Below are positions 25,477 through 33,125 of a stretch of DNA of 41,752 nucleotides, in pieces. Numbering within the stretch: the first letter of the stretch is position 1; every line of letters begins with the position of its first letter. The stretch comes from Deltaproteobacteria bacterium (lineage in GTDB: Bacteria > Myxococcota > B64-G9). The translations under genes and the position numbers were made by a program. A model generated the notes under the pieces. That model saw only the letters and a list, made by a program, of their open reading frames with translations. It was not told the origin of the DNA and searched no databases. The stretch spans positions 1 to 41,752 of the forward strand of contig JAUXGL010000012.1 in NCBI GenBank assembly GCA_030622135.1. The letters are read 5' to 3'.

Positions 25477-26070
25477 CTACCTTACCCATCCCGGCGGGAC
25501 GCCGCTCTTGCGGGCCTGTTCGGGCAACTCCACTTCCAGATAGCGACGGGCTTTTTTGAGGTTTTCCTGGCACCGCTCGTAGGCGGCCAGGGTCTTCTGG
25601 TACCTCTGGTTGGCGCCGGGGCGGGCATGGGTGAGGCGATCCCGGCTGTTCAGATCCCGCTTGGTTCTCAGCTCTTCGCACTTTTTTTCGAGTTCAGTCA
25701 CGCGATCGCGCGCCTTTTGACTCAGCGCCTGCCATTTTTCCCTCGATTTCTGCCGTCGCTCCAGCCGGTCCTTGGCGGGGTGGGAGCGCGTTACCGGCGG
25801 TCGGGGAGGAGGTGGGGGCGGGAGCCTTTCGGTGGGCACGTGGATACCTTGCTGCCTCAGCTGTTTGCGCCGCTCACGCTCTTTTTGCAGCTTCTCCTCC
25901 AGTTCCCGCAGCACCTGACTGCGTCGGGGTTCGGGAAGTTGATCGGGATCGTCGGTGTAGTGAACCGTTCCCTTTCGGTCGACCCACTTGTAAACCTCCG
26001 CGCGGGCCGGGGATAGCGACAGAAATAAAAGGGTGACCCCAACGATCGGGAATGCATGGTGGGTTTTCAA
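25477..26070 (-). CDS. DUF4124-domain exported protein
   Basis: This 197-residue protein has a signal peptide and an N-terminal DUF4124 domain ('EVYKWVDRKGTVHYTDDP'), then charged coiled-coil regions around a proline stretch. It starts at TTG 26070, which overlaps the stop of a 33-codon upstream ORF (TTGA); no in-frame ATG fits better. It is convergent with the cytochrome operon, with only 3 bp between the stops. Function is unknown; DUF4124 proteins are widely annotated as periplasmic, with role undefined. Confidence 0.82.
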   Translation of the reverse strand: MKTHHAFPIVGVTLLFLSLSPARAEVYKWVDRKGTVHYTDDPDQLPEPRRSQVLRELEEKLQKERERRKQLRQQGIHVPTERLPPPPPPRPPVTRSHPAKDRLERRQKSREKWQALSQKARDRVTELEKKCEELRTKRDLNSRDRLTHARPGANQRYQKTLAAYERCQENLKKARRYLEVELPEQARKSGVPPGWVR

Positions 26071-26168
26071 ATCGTTGCCGGCCTGGCCAGGTATTCCGCC
26101 AACTGGTGCAACTTGACGTTCGACTGCAATTTGGCCGATTTGGGGATCGTGATTTCAAACCTGGGCAT
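26067..26168 (-). CDS. Small ORF coupled to the DUF4124 gene
   Basis: The 33-codon ORF starts ATG at 26168 ('MPRFEITIPKSAKLQSN') and its TGA overlaps the TTG start of the DUF4124 gene. It was too short for the track. It may be a leader peptide that permits re-initiation at the weak TTG, or a real small protein. There is only a modest AAGGGA upstream. Confidence 0.3.
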   Translation of the reverse strand: MPRFEITIPKSAKLQSNVKLHQLAEYLARPATI

Positions 26169-26239
26169 GGCTCTAATTCCCTTTCAATCCTGTTGAAATG
26201 ATTCTAGAAAGCCAGGCATTTTATATCAAGTGTGGTCGG

Positions 26240-26269
26240 TTGACAAGGCTGGGGGGGTGGCGATAGGCT
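26240..26269 (+). promoter_or_regulatory. Candidate promoter of the PEGA-protein gene
   Basis: TTGACA (26240-26245) with an 18-bp spacer to TAGGCT (26264-26269), 24 bp before the ATG at 26294. The -35 is perfect; the -10 is weak. Confidence 0.35.
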
Positions 26270-26293
26270 AATTAATGATACAAGGGGAACAGG

Positions 26294-27406
26294 ATGGGCA
26301 AGTGGAAGGTTTTGTTGGGGTTGGTGGTTTTTCCGTTTCTTCTGGCTGGTTGGCCCGCGGCGGGTCAGGAGACCGGTTCGAAGAAGATACTGGTATTAAA
26401 CCCGGAGAGCCGCGTTCTCAACCCCAATAAATTGCGCAACCTGGGGAAGCACCTACGTTTTTTGATCAGGAGATATCCGTCCCTGGAGGTTTTGGAAATC
26501 CCATCACTTCAGTTCAAGGTGATGAAGCGCAAGGCCAAATGCCGGGGATCGGAGACGGAATGTCTGGTGAGCATCGGCCGGCAGGTCGGGGTGAACCGGT
26601 TCCTGCATTCCGAGGTTCAGAAGCTTCCGGGCCGGTACCTGGTGGTGATGAAGCTGGTGGACGTGGACGTGGGACGGCTTATCGAGACGTCACGGCAACG
26701 TGCCCGCAGGCGTATCGGCTCGCTGCGCGGCGCCCTGCTGAAGGGATGGGTGGATCTGTTTGGTTCCCTCATTCGCAGCCAGTTGCAGGTGTCGGCCAAT
26801 GTCGTCGGGGCCGATGTTTTCCTGGACGGACGCAACATCGGCAAGACGCCGCTCATCCTCACCAAGGATCTGGGTAAGGGCACCCACATCATAGAGGTGA
26901 CCCACCTGGACTGTCTCCCCGCCCGGCAGGAGATCCAGATCGCCAAGGGTCGCAAGCTGAAGGTGTCGGTGATGCTGGAGGAGAAACCCACCGAGGTTGC
27001 CGTGGCACCGCAGCCTCCGCCGGCACCTGCCGAGGGCAAGAAGATCGGCGGCAAAGAGGAGCAAGACCCGGCGGAGTTGCTTCCGCCACCACCACCATCT
27101 CCACCATCTCCTACTCCCGTGGTTGAAGAAAAGGTGGAGACGCCGCCCGGTTCGAAGTCATTGCCGAGCAAGCAGCCGGATCCGCGGCCTTTTCTACCGT
27201 CATTCGAAACCATCGGGGGCGTCGAGAAGAAGAAGCCGGGCGAGAAGCTGCGCATCTCGGAGAGCGGGCCCATCTACAAGCAGTGGTGGTTCTGGACGGC
27301 CGTGGGAGTGGTAGTGGTGGGCGGGGTAACCGGTCTGGTGGTTGGGCTGACCGATGAAGACGAAGGCATACCGGCCGGTCGGGGCCGGGTGGTGATCGAG
27401 TTTTAA
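26294..27406 (+). CDS. Exported PEGA-domain protein with C-terminal membrane anchor
   Basis: This 370-residue protein has a signal peptide, an N-terminal domain (about 30-165) that resembles curli/LpoB-like sensor folds in pattern only, a PEGA domain (about 165-235, 'VVGADVFLDGRNIGKTPL'), a Pro/Glu-rich linker, and a C-terminal helix ('WFWTAVGVVVVGGVTGLVVG') near the end. PEGA domains act in extracytoplasmic, surface-associated proteins. It is followed by a kelch lipoprotein gene after 15 bp, probably co-transcribed. Function unknown. Confidence 0.78.
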   Translation: MGKWKVLLGLVVFPFLLAGWPAAGQETGSKKILVLNPESRVLNPNKLRNLGKHLRFLIRRYPSLEVLEIPSLQFKVMKRKAKCRGSETECLVSIGRQVGVNRFLHSEVQKLPGRYLVVMKLVDVDVGRLIETSRQRARRRIGSLRGALLKGWVDLFGSLIRSQLQVSANVVGADVFLDGRNIGKTPLILTKDLGKGTHIIEVTHLDCLPARQEIQIAKGRKLKVSVMLEEKPTEVAVAPQPPPAPAEGKKIGGKEEQDPAELLPPPPPSPPSPTPVVEEKVETPPGSKSLPSKQPDPRPFLPSFETIGGVEKKKPGEKLRISESGPIYKQWWFWTAVGVVVVGGVTGLVVGLTDEDEGIPAGRGRVVIEF

Positions 27407-27421
27407 CCAGAGGAAGGAATC

Positions 27422-28972
27422 GTGTTACCCAGACACTTTATTTGCTTGTTGGTGATTGTAGCCGGCTTGGTGGTGTTGTCCGGGTGCGGTCCCGCGCCCA
27501 GCGGGGGTCTTGCTCTGGAGGTTCGATTCGCGCAGATGGAGCAGGCCCAGACGGATGCGGGGGGATTGCCCCTGGGGGTTCACAGCTACATCGTCCAGGC
27601 GCGAACCGGGGGACTTGACGGAAATCTGGTGGGGGGCACCGATTGCATTGGTATCGATGCCGTTGACAAGAAACGCATGTCCGTCAAGCTGGATCTTCCC
27701 GCCCATCAAGGGGTGTCCCTGGTGGTATCCGCGTACGGCGGTGCGGGTTGTAGCGGCAGCCCGGATTGGCAGGGCCTGGCTTACAATGTGGTCATCCAGG
27801 CAGGCCGGCAGATCCGGGTTCCCATCTACGTGACCCGCAGGGGCATGCAGCTCAATCCGACGCGGGCCCACTTCAGTGAGCCCCGCGTATTCGCCACCGC
27901 CACCGCCCTGGACGACGGCCGGGTTTTGCTGGCCGGCGGTTTCGAGAATCCGATTTTGCAAGGTGGTCTGATTCGGCTCCAGGCGTCTTGCGACGCGGTC
28001 ATATACGATCCGGGCACGGCCAGGTTCTCGAGTCCCATTCCCCTGGCTGCCGGCTGTCGCGGGCTTCACCGGGCTTTGAAGCTGTCCGACGGACGCGTGC
28101 TGGTGGTGGGCGGAACCCGGCGGGTAATGGTCGACTTCAACAACACCGTGACGGTTCGCCCGAGCGGGGACCACCTGGTAACGACCGCCGAGATCTTCGA
28201 TCCCGGGACAAACCAATTTTCCCCGGTGGGTTCGTCGGCCGACATCGGCCGGGCCGATGCGGCTGCCGTGGCCATGATCGACGATAAGGTGGTGCTGATA
28301 GGGGGGCGTACCGTCAGTCTAAAAAGCGACACCATCGTGGCCGGCCCGTTGGGCGGTGACACCTGGAACTTCTCCGCGATGGGTACTCCCCTGCTGACGC
28401 CGAGAAGCGGGGCCCGGGCAACGCGCCTGACCGCGGGGATACTGGTGGTCGGCGGCAACGTTTCGGGGACCGATCCGGTAGAGCTTTTGGATCCGGTTTC
28501 TCTCACGTCGGCTATAGTTTCGCTTTCCACTACGGCGTCACTTTCGGTGTTCGGGCACTCGTTGACCCAGTTGAGCGGCATCGAGGCGCTGATCGTCGGA
28601 GGTGTCCCCGACGAGGCCGGGGCGCTTCCGGGCAACGGAGCAGTGAGCATTTCCCTGGGTGGCAATCCTCCCACGGTTTGGGAAGGAACCCTGCAGCATC
28701 CCCGGGCCTTCCACGCGGCCAGCCTGTTGGAGGACGGGCGCGTCCTGTTGGCCGGTGGCCTGGACGACACACTCTCGGCGCGCAAGGATCTGGAAGTGCT
28801 GGTACCGGGTGGGAGCAGTCAGGTGCTTACCGAGGCCACGCTGGGGACCGAGTCCATTGGCATGGCCGCGGCCCGGCTTCCCGACGGCTCCGTCCTTCTG
28901 GCCGGAGGACTGGGTCTGGAAACGGGTGGGACGGTAAAGCTCTCGTCTACTGTTTTGCTACTGTCGCCATAG
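27422..28972 (+). CDS. Kelch-repeat lipoprotein
   Basis: This 516-residue protein starts at GTG 27422 behind AGGAAGG. The lipobox is 'LSGC'. About six kelch-like blades follow, each with the pattern 'DGRVLLAGG' preceded by a hydrophobic stretch (near 155, 220, 285, 340, 440, 490), giving a beta-propeller. An N-terminal segment of about 120 residues precedes the blades. It probably sits at the outer membrane and binds protein or sugar. It is the second gene after the PEGA protein. Confidence 0.85.
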   Translation: MLPRHFICLLVIVAGLVVLSGCGPAPSGGLALEVRFAQMEQAQTDAGGLPLGVHSYIVQARTGGLDGNLVGGTDCIGIDAVDKKRMSVKLDLPAHQGVSLVVSAYGGAGCSGSPDWQGLAYNVVIQAGRQIRVPIYVTRRGMQLNPTRAHFSEPRVFATATALDDGRVLLAGGFENPILQGGLIRLQASCDAVIYDPGTARFSSPIPLAAGCRGLHRALKLSDGRVLVVGGTRRVMVDFNNTVTVRPSGDHLVTTAEIFDPGTNQFSPVGSSADIGRADAAAVAMIDDKVVLIGGRTVSLKSDTIVAGPLGGDTWNFSAMGTPLLTPRSGARATRLTAGILVVGGNVSGTDPVELLDPVSLTSAIVSLSTTASLSVFGHSLTQLSGIEALIVGGVPDEAGALPGNGAVSISLGGNPPTVWEGTLQHPRAFHAASLLEDGRVLLAGGLDDTLSARKDLEVLVPGGSSQVLTEATLGTESIGMAAARLPDGSVLLAGGLGLETGGTVKLSSTVLLLSP

Positions 28973-29086
28973 GAAGGGTGGGCACGGAGGCTCGTCCCTA
29001 CCTTGGATGTCATTTCCAGTTCTCCTTTATTGATGTCGATCGCACAAAGGCAGCTGGTTTCTTGATGGATCGAGCGGTATTGTGTC

Positions 29087-29446
29087 ATGCTCGAAACAGG
29101 CATGGAAGACGAGTTTGTAGAGCGCAGGCTTTATTCCCGGATTCCGGTTTCGGTGCGCGTCCGGGTGCGGTACCCCGACTTGGAGTTCGTGGTGCCCTCG
29201 GTCGACTTGTCGGCCGGCGGCGTGTTTCTGGACACGGACCGCCGGCTCCCGGTGGGCACCCGCGTGTGCCTGGTGTTTAGCGTACCCATTATCGCCAAGT
29301 ATCCCATTCGCGCGGAAGGGGAGGTGGTCAGGCTGGAGTCTTCGGGAAAGGTCGGTTTGGCTGTCCGCTTCGTGGACATCTCCGACGACGATCGCGCCCT
29401 GCTGGGGGAACTCGCAGAAAAAGCGGATAGTTTGCGCCAGCAATAG
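29087..29446 (+). CDS. PilZ-domain protein (c-di-GMP receptor)
   Basis: This 119-residue single-domain protein has the two c-di-GMP-binding signatures: RxxxR in 'ERRLYSRIPVSVRV' and DxSxxG in 'VDLSAGGVFL'. The pattern resembles the PilZ paralogue family expanded in Myxococcus. It would bind c-di-GMP made by enzymes such as the FHA-GGDEF cyclase in this window. An internal ATG at 29102 is an alternative start; neither has a strong ribosome site. Confidence 0.85.
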   Translation: MLETGMEDEFVERRLYSRIPVSVRVRVRYPDLEFVVPSVDLSAGGVFLDTDRRLPVGTRVCLVFSVPIIAKYPIRAEGEVVRLESSGKVGLAVRFVDISDDDRALLGELAEKADSLRQQ

Positions 29447-29447
29447 G

Positions 29448-29476
29448 GTTGACGCGCGGCAGCGCTTGGCCTACAT
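29448..29476 (+). promoter_or_regulatory. Sigma-70-type promoter
   Basis: TTGACG (29448-29453), a 17-bp spacer and TACATT (29471-29476) lie 68 bp before the ATG at 29544. It begins right after the PilZ stop codon. Confidence 0.55.
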
Positions 29477-29543
29477 TGCTTATGCGGGGTTTCCGGCCAC
29501 GAGGCCGGAGGCCTCGCACCCGTACTTAACTCGGGAGGGTGGT

Positions 29544-30023
29544 ATGGATACGGGATCGTACAGTGTGGACATAGACGCCCAGAAGGTTAACTTTGGGGGC
29601 GAGTGGTTGGCCAAGGACGAATTGGCGGAGAAGATCCGCAAAATGATCGAGAGCCAGGACTTCAAAATCGGCGCGGCGGGAAACGCGTTGGAGTTCCTGC
29701 AAAAAACGATGACTAGCATCCAGGAGTTCTCGGTAAAGATCGGACCTTCCGACGCCGACTGCCTTGAAAAGCATGCCCAGCGGGCCGGGCTGGAGACGGG
29801 GGTTTTTATCCGGCAGGCCATTTTGGCTTACCTGGCGGCCCAGCTGCCCCTGGACACCGCCATAATCACCGAGCCGGCCAAGCCGGGGGAAGAACCCCAG
29901 GCCGTGGAACTGACCGAAAAGAAAAACCAGGCACCTAACACGAAAGTGCTCGTGGATCCTTCCTTGCAGACGGAAAAAAACCCTTCCGACATTGCCTCCG
30001 AGGATACCTGGTTTAGAAAATAA
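29544..30023 (+). CDS. Unrecognised small protein, possibly ribbon-helix-helix-like
   Basis: This 159-residue protein has no family I recognise. The middle ('LEKHAQRAGLETGVFIRQAI') resembles the helix pair of ribbon-helix-helix or mobilisation-type DNA-binding proteins, and the C-terminal third is charged and probably disordered. The ATG at 29544 has GGGAGGGT upstream; the tracked start at 29466 lies within the promoter. It is monocistronic behind its own promoter. Confidence 0.6.
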   Translation: MDTGSYSVDIDAQKVNFGGEWLAKDELAEKIRKMIESQDFKIGAAGNALEFLQKTMTSIQEFSVKIGPSDADCLEKHAQRAGLETGVFIRQAILAYLAAQLPLDTAIITEPAKPGEEPQAVELTEKKNQAPNTKVLVDPSLQTEKNPSDIASEDTWFRK

Positions 30024-30060
30024 TGAGCCCGCCCGCGTTCTTCCATTACACGCCATGAAC

Positions 30061-30109
30061 CCCAATCTCGCGGTACTAGCGGTAGTTATAGGAATAGCGC
30101 GGGATTGGG
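30061..30109. repeat. 49-bp inverted-repeat element
   Basis: CCCAATCTCGCG (30061-30072) is inverted at 30098-30109 as CGCGGGATTGGG with one mismatch. Ends resemble those of the element at 5218-5361. It ends 14 bp before the DUF4159 gene ATG, so it could also affect its expression. Confidence 0.45.
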
Positions 30110-30122
30110 ACCGCCGCCAAGT

Positions 30123-30887
30123 ATGCTCGTGGGGTTTTGGATGAGGGTCACTGGTATCGTCTTTCTGATTCTGCTGATATTTCCGGTCGACAGTGGCCGG
30201 GGGCAGGAGCAGGCTTCATCCAGCCAGCGGGTGATCATGGGGCGCCTGCCCTGCGCAAGCCCGACCGATCCGCGGGCTCATGGCGTCCGGCAGCTTATGT
30301 GGGAGCTGATGAAACGGACCAGCATCGAGGGGCAGATGGAACCGGTGAGTACCGATCCGGCCAGCCCGGATCTCTTCAATACCCCCTTCTTGCTCTGGTC
30401 CTGCGAGGGCTCGGTGTCACCTCTCTCGGATGCGCAGCTGAAGAACCTGCGCCGTTTTCTCTCCCTGGGCGGCTTTGTGTTTATTGACGATCCCGCGGCC
30501 TCCCCCGGCGGACCCTTCGACCGGAGCGTGCGTGAGGCCCTGCAAGCGTTGTTTCCCGAGAAAAAGCTTGTTCCGGTACCCGGGGATCACGTGTTGTTCA
30601 AGACGTTTTTCCTGGCCAATCCAAAGGCGGGCCGCGTGTTGACCGGTCCTCTGGAGGCGGTGCGGATCGGAGGCCGGCTGGCGGTGGTGTATTCCTCCAA
30701 TGACCTGTTGGGGGCGGTGAGCAAGGACTTGTACGGGAATTGGGAATTGGCCTGTGAGCCCGGTGGAGAGATGCAAAGGGAAACCGCCTACCGCATGGGC
30801 ATCAACATTATTTTCTACGCCATGTGCTTAGACTACAAGAGCGATCGTGTGCACCTGCCGTTCATTCTCCGGCGAAGGAAGCTGTAG
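30123..30887 (+). CDS. DUF4159-domain exported protein
   Basis: This 254-residue protein has a signal peptide and a DUF4159 domain ('LWSCEGSVSPLSDAQLKNLRRFL', 'GGFVFIDDP'), a Rossmann-like fold related to glutamine-amidotransferase-like proteins. In many bacteria it lies with MoxR, DUF58 and BatA-like genes. Here only the GATase/VWA protein follows, 9 bp downstream. I use ATG 30123; ATG 30141 is also possible, and the tracked 30105 is a TTG. Confidence 0.8.
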   Translation: MLVGFWMRVTGIVFLILLIFPVDSGRGQEQASSSQRVIMGRLPCASPTDPRAHGVRQLMWELMKRTSIEGQMEPVSTDPASPDLFNTPFLLWSCEGSVSPLSDAQLKNLRRFLSLGGFVFIDDPAASPGGPFDRSVREALQALFPEKKLVPVPGDHVLFKTFFLANPKAGRVLTGPLEAVRIGGRLAVVYSSNDLLGAVSKDLYGNWELACEPGGEMQRETAYRMGINIIFYAMCLDYKSDRVHLPFILRRRKL

Positions 30888-30896
30888 GGAAGGAAT

Positions 30897-33125
30897 ATGA
30901 GCGACACGATCCTAGTCTTCGAGTCCACGGGTTCCTGGCCGATCGTGGGTGTCGTCGCGGCGATGGGGGTGGCGGGGTTCCTCGCCTGGTTGGGGCTTTT
31001 GGGGACTATGTCCCGGCGCCGCCGGATGTTTTTGATGACGCTGCGCGGGTTGGCGCTTCTGCTGGTCGGCATGTTGCTGCTCGAGCCGGCCTTGCAGCAG
31101 CGCAAGTTGGAGCCGTTGCAGCGCCGGATGGCCCTGCTGGTGGACGCCTCGGAAAGCATGGGAATTTCAGAGGGTGGCGGCAGCCGGATCGACAAGGTTG
31201 CCGAGTTTCTTCAACAAGAGGAGCGGGCGCTGCAGCAGTTGCGGGACGAGTATTCGGTGGAGACCTACAGCTTCGCTACGCAATTGAATCCCGTGTCGTC
31301 TGAAGAGTTGGGCCGGAGGGCGGACGGGAGTTTTACCGATATTCTCTCGGCCCTGTCCGCCCTGGGAGGGGAATCGGCCGCCCGGCAGAAGGACCTCGCG
31401 GCGATCATCCTGGTGAGCGATGGAGCCGATACCGAGCAACTGAGTCACATTTCTCCCGGCTCGGCCCTACCCGAAGCGGTGCTGGAAACCGTCGAATCCC
31501 TGCAGAGCCCGATCAACACCTTTTCGGTGGGTGGCCGAGACGATTTCGTCGATCTGGCCATATCCGACGTTGCCTTCGACGATTTTGCGTTCATTCGCAA
31601 CGCCGTGGAGGTTGAAGTCACCCTGCAGTCGACCGGGATGGCCGCTGTTTCCGTTCCCGTAGTGCTGGAACAAGGGGGGCGGAACCTGGTCAGCCGGGTG
31701 GTGACGGTGCCGGCGGAGGGAGCCGAGAAGGTGACTCTGCGTTTCGTGCCCGATCGTGTGGGCAAGTTCACCTACCGGGTCGTGGCGCCGGTGATGAACG
31801 GGGAGTCGATCTCGGAAAACAACACGCGCAGCTACGTGGCTCGCGTCATCCGGGACAAGATCCGGGTGCTGCACGTGGTGGGACGGCCGTCCTGGGACCA
31901 GCGTTTCCTCCGGGAGGTGCTGAAGCGGAATCCCAACATCGATCTGGTGAGCTTCTACATCTTGCGTATGCACCTGGATGCACCCGGGGTGAGCGAACAG
32001 GAGCTCAGCTTGATTCCTTTCCCGGTGGCGCAGCTGTTCGCAACGGAGATAGACACGTTCGACGTGGTTATTTTCCAGAACTTCAACCATGCTCCCTATC
32101 AGGTGAGTTTTTACCTGAACCAAGTGGTTCAATACGTTCGCGGCGGCGGGGCGTTTTTCATGATCGGCGGAGACTTGTCTTTCGGAGCCGGCGGCTACGG
32201 ACTGACTCCACTCGATGAAATCTTGCCGGTTCGTCTGCGGGCCGGTTTGGATTTCCGCGTTGACCGGTTCAAAGCCGTCCTCAGCCCCGAAGGCTCCGGC
32301 CATCCGGTCCTCGACCTGGGCCAACCTGGGTTGTGGGAGCGCCTTCCCGAGTTGGAGGGACTCAATCTGGCTTCCGCTCCGGTACCCGATGCTCTGGTCT
32401 TGTTGGTTCACCCGTTTGAGCGCTCCGGTTCAGAGCGTGCGCCCGTCCTGGCCTTGCGGGAGGTGGGCCGCGGCAGGGTCGCCGCGCTGCTGACGGATGG
32501 ATCCTGGCGGTGGAATTTTCTTCACGCGGGCCGGGGTGGCGGCACGCGCCCGTATCACCGTTTCTACAACAACCTGCTGCGCTGGCTCATTCGGGATCCG
32601 GCGCTGGATCCGGTGTTTTTACGTTCCCGCAAGGCCCGCTACGTTCCCGACGAGCCGGTGCAGCTGAAGATCCAGGCTCACGGTGCTTCACCCGCTTCGA
32701 AGGCGGTGGTCAGGTTATACCCGGGCCGGGGAAAGGCAGAGATCGAGCGGCATTCGGTAGAGCTGGACGACCAGGGGAAGGGAGAGATCGAGTTTAAGTC
32801 CCCGGGTACCGGCGCTTTCATTGCGCGCGTCGAGGTGGGTAACCACCAGGCCGAAGAAGCCTTCGTGGTGGAGGGCACCAGCAAGGAACGTTCCAATCCC
32901 GCGCCTCGACCCGACCTCTTGGAGAAGATTGCCAAGGCCACCGGCGGCCGTTTTGGTAGCGTGGAAAAAGGCTCTTTGGCCGGGTTGAGTATCGACTCCG
33001 AAAGGCGTTACCGTGTGGAAGCCAGCACCACCCGGCCCCTGCTTTCCCGTTGGTGGGTGCTGGCCGGCTTGATCGCGTTGCTGGTGGCGGAATGGTGGAT
33101 TCGGAGGTACTGGGGGTTTTGCTAA
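30897..33125 (+). CDS. Membrane VWA/GATase-like protein (BatA-type)
   Basis: This 742-residue protein has two N-terminal membrane helices (about 15-35, 48-65), a VWA domain with metal-site motif 'DASESM' (about 82-87) and 'ILVSDGAD', a class I GATase-like region ('VLHVVGRPSWDQRFLREVLKR', 'GGGAFFMIGGD') and a C-terminal helix. It lacks an obvious active-site cysteine, so it is probably structural. It forms an operon with the DUF4159 gene and the next gene (TAATG overlap). Confidence 0.85.
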   Translation: MSDTILVFESTGSWPIVGVVAAMGVAGFLAWLGLLGTMSRRRRMFLMTLRGLALLLVGMLLLEPALQQRKLEPLQRRMALLVDASESMGISEGGGSRIDKVAEFLQQEERALQQLRDEYSVETYSFATQLNPVSSEELGRRADGSFTDILSALSALGGESAARQKDLAAIILVSDGADTEQLSHISPGSALPEAVLETVESLQSPINTFSVGGRDDFVDLAISDVAFDDFAFIRNAVEVEVTLQSTGMAAVSVPVVLEQGGRNLVSRVVTVPAEGAEKVTLRFVPDRVGKFTYRVVAPVMNGESISENNTRSYVARVIRDKIRVLHVVGRPSWDQRFLREVLKRNPNIDLVSFYILRMHLDAPGVSEQELSLIPFPVAQLFATEIDTFDVVIFQNFNHAPYQVSFYLNQVVQYVRGGGAFFMIGGDLSFGAGGYGLTPLDEILPVRLRAGLDFRVDRFKAVLSPEGSGHPVLDLGQPGLWERLPELEGLNLASAPVPDALVLLVHPFERSGSERAPVLALREVGRGRVAALLTDGSWRWNFLHAGRGGGTRPYHRFYNNLLRWLIRDPALDPVFLRSRKARYVPDEPVQLKIQAHGASPASKAVVRLYPGRGKAEIERHSVELDDQGKGEIEFKSPGTGAFIARVEVGNHQAEEAFVVEGTSKERSNPAPRPDLLEKIAKATGGRFGSVEKGSLAGLSIDSERRYRVEASTTRPLLSRWWVLAGLIALLVAEWWIRRYWGFC

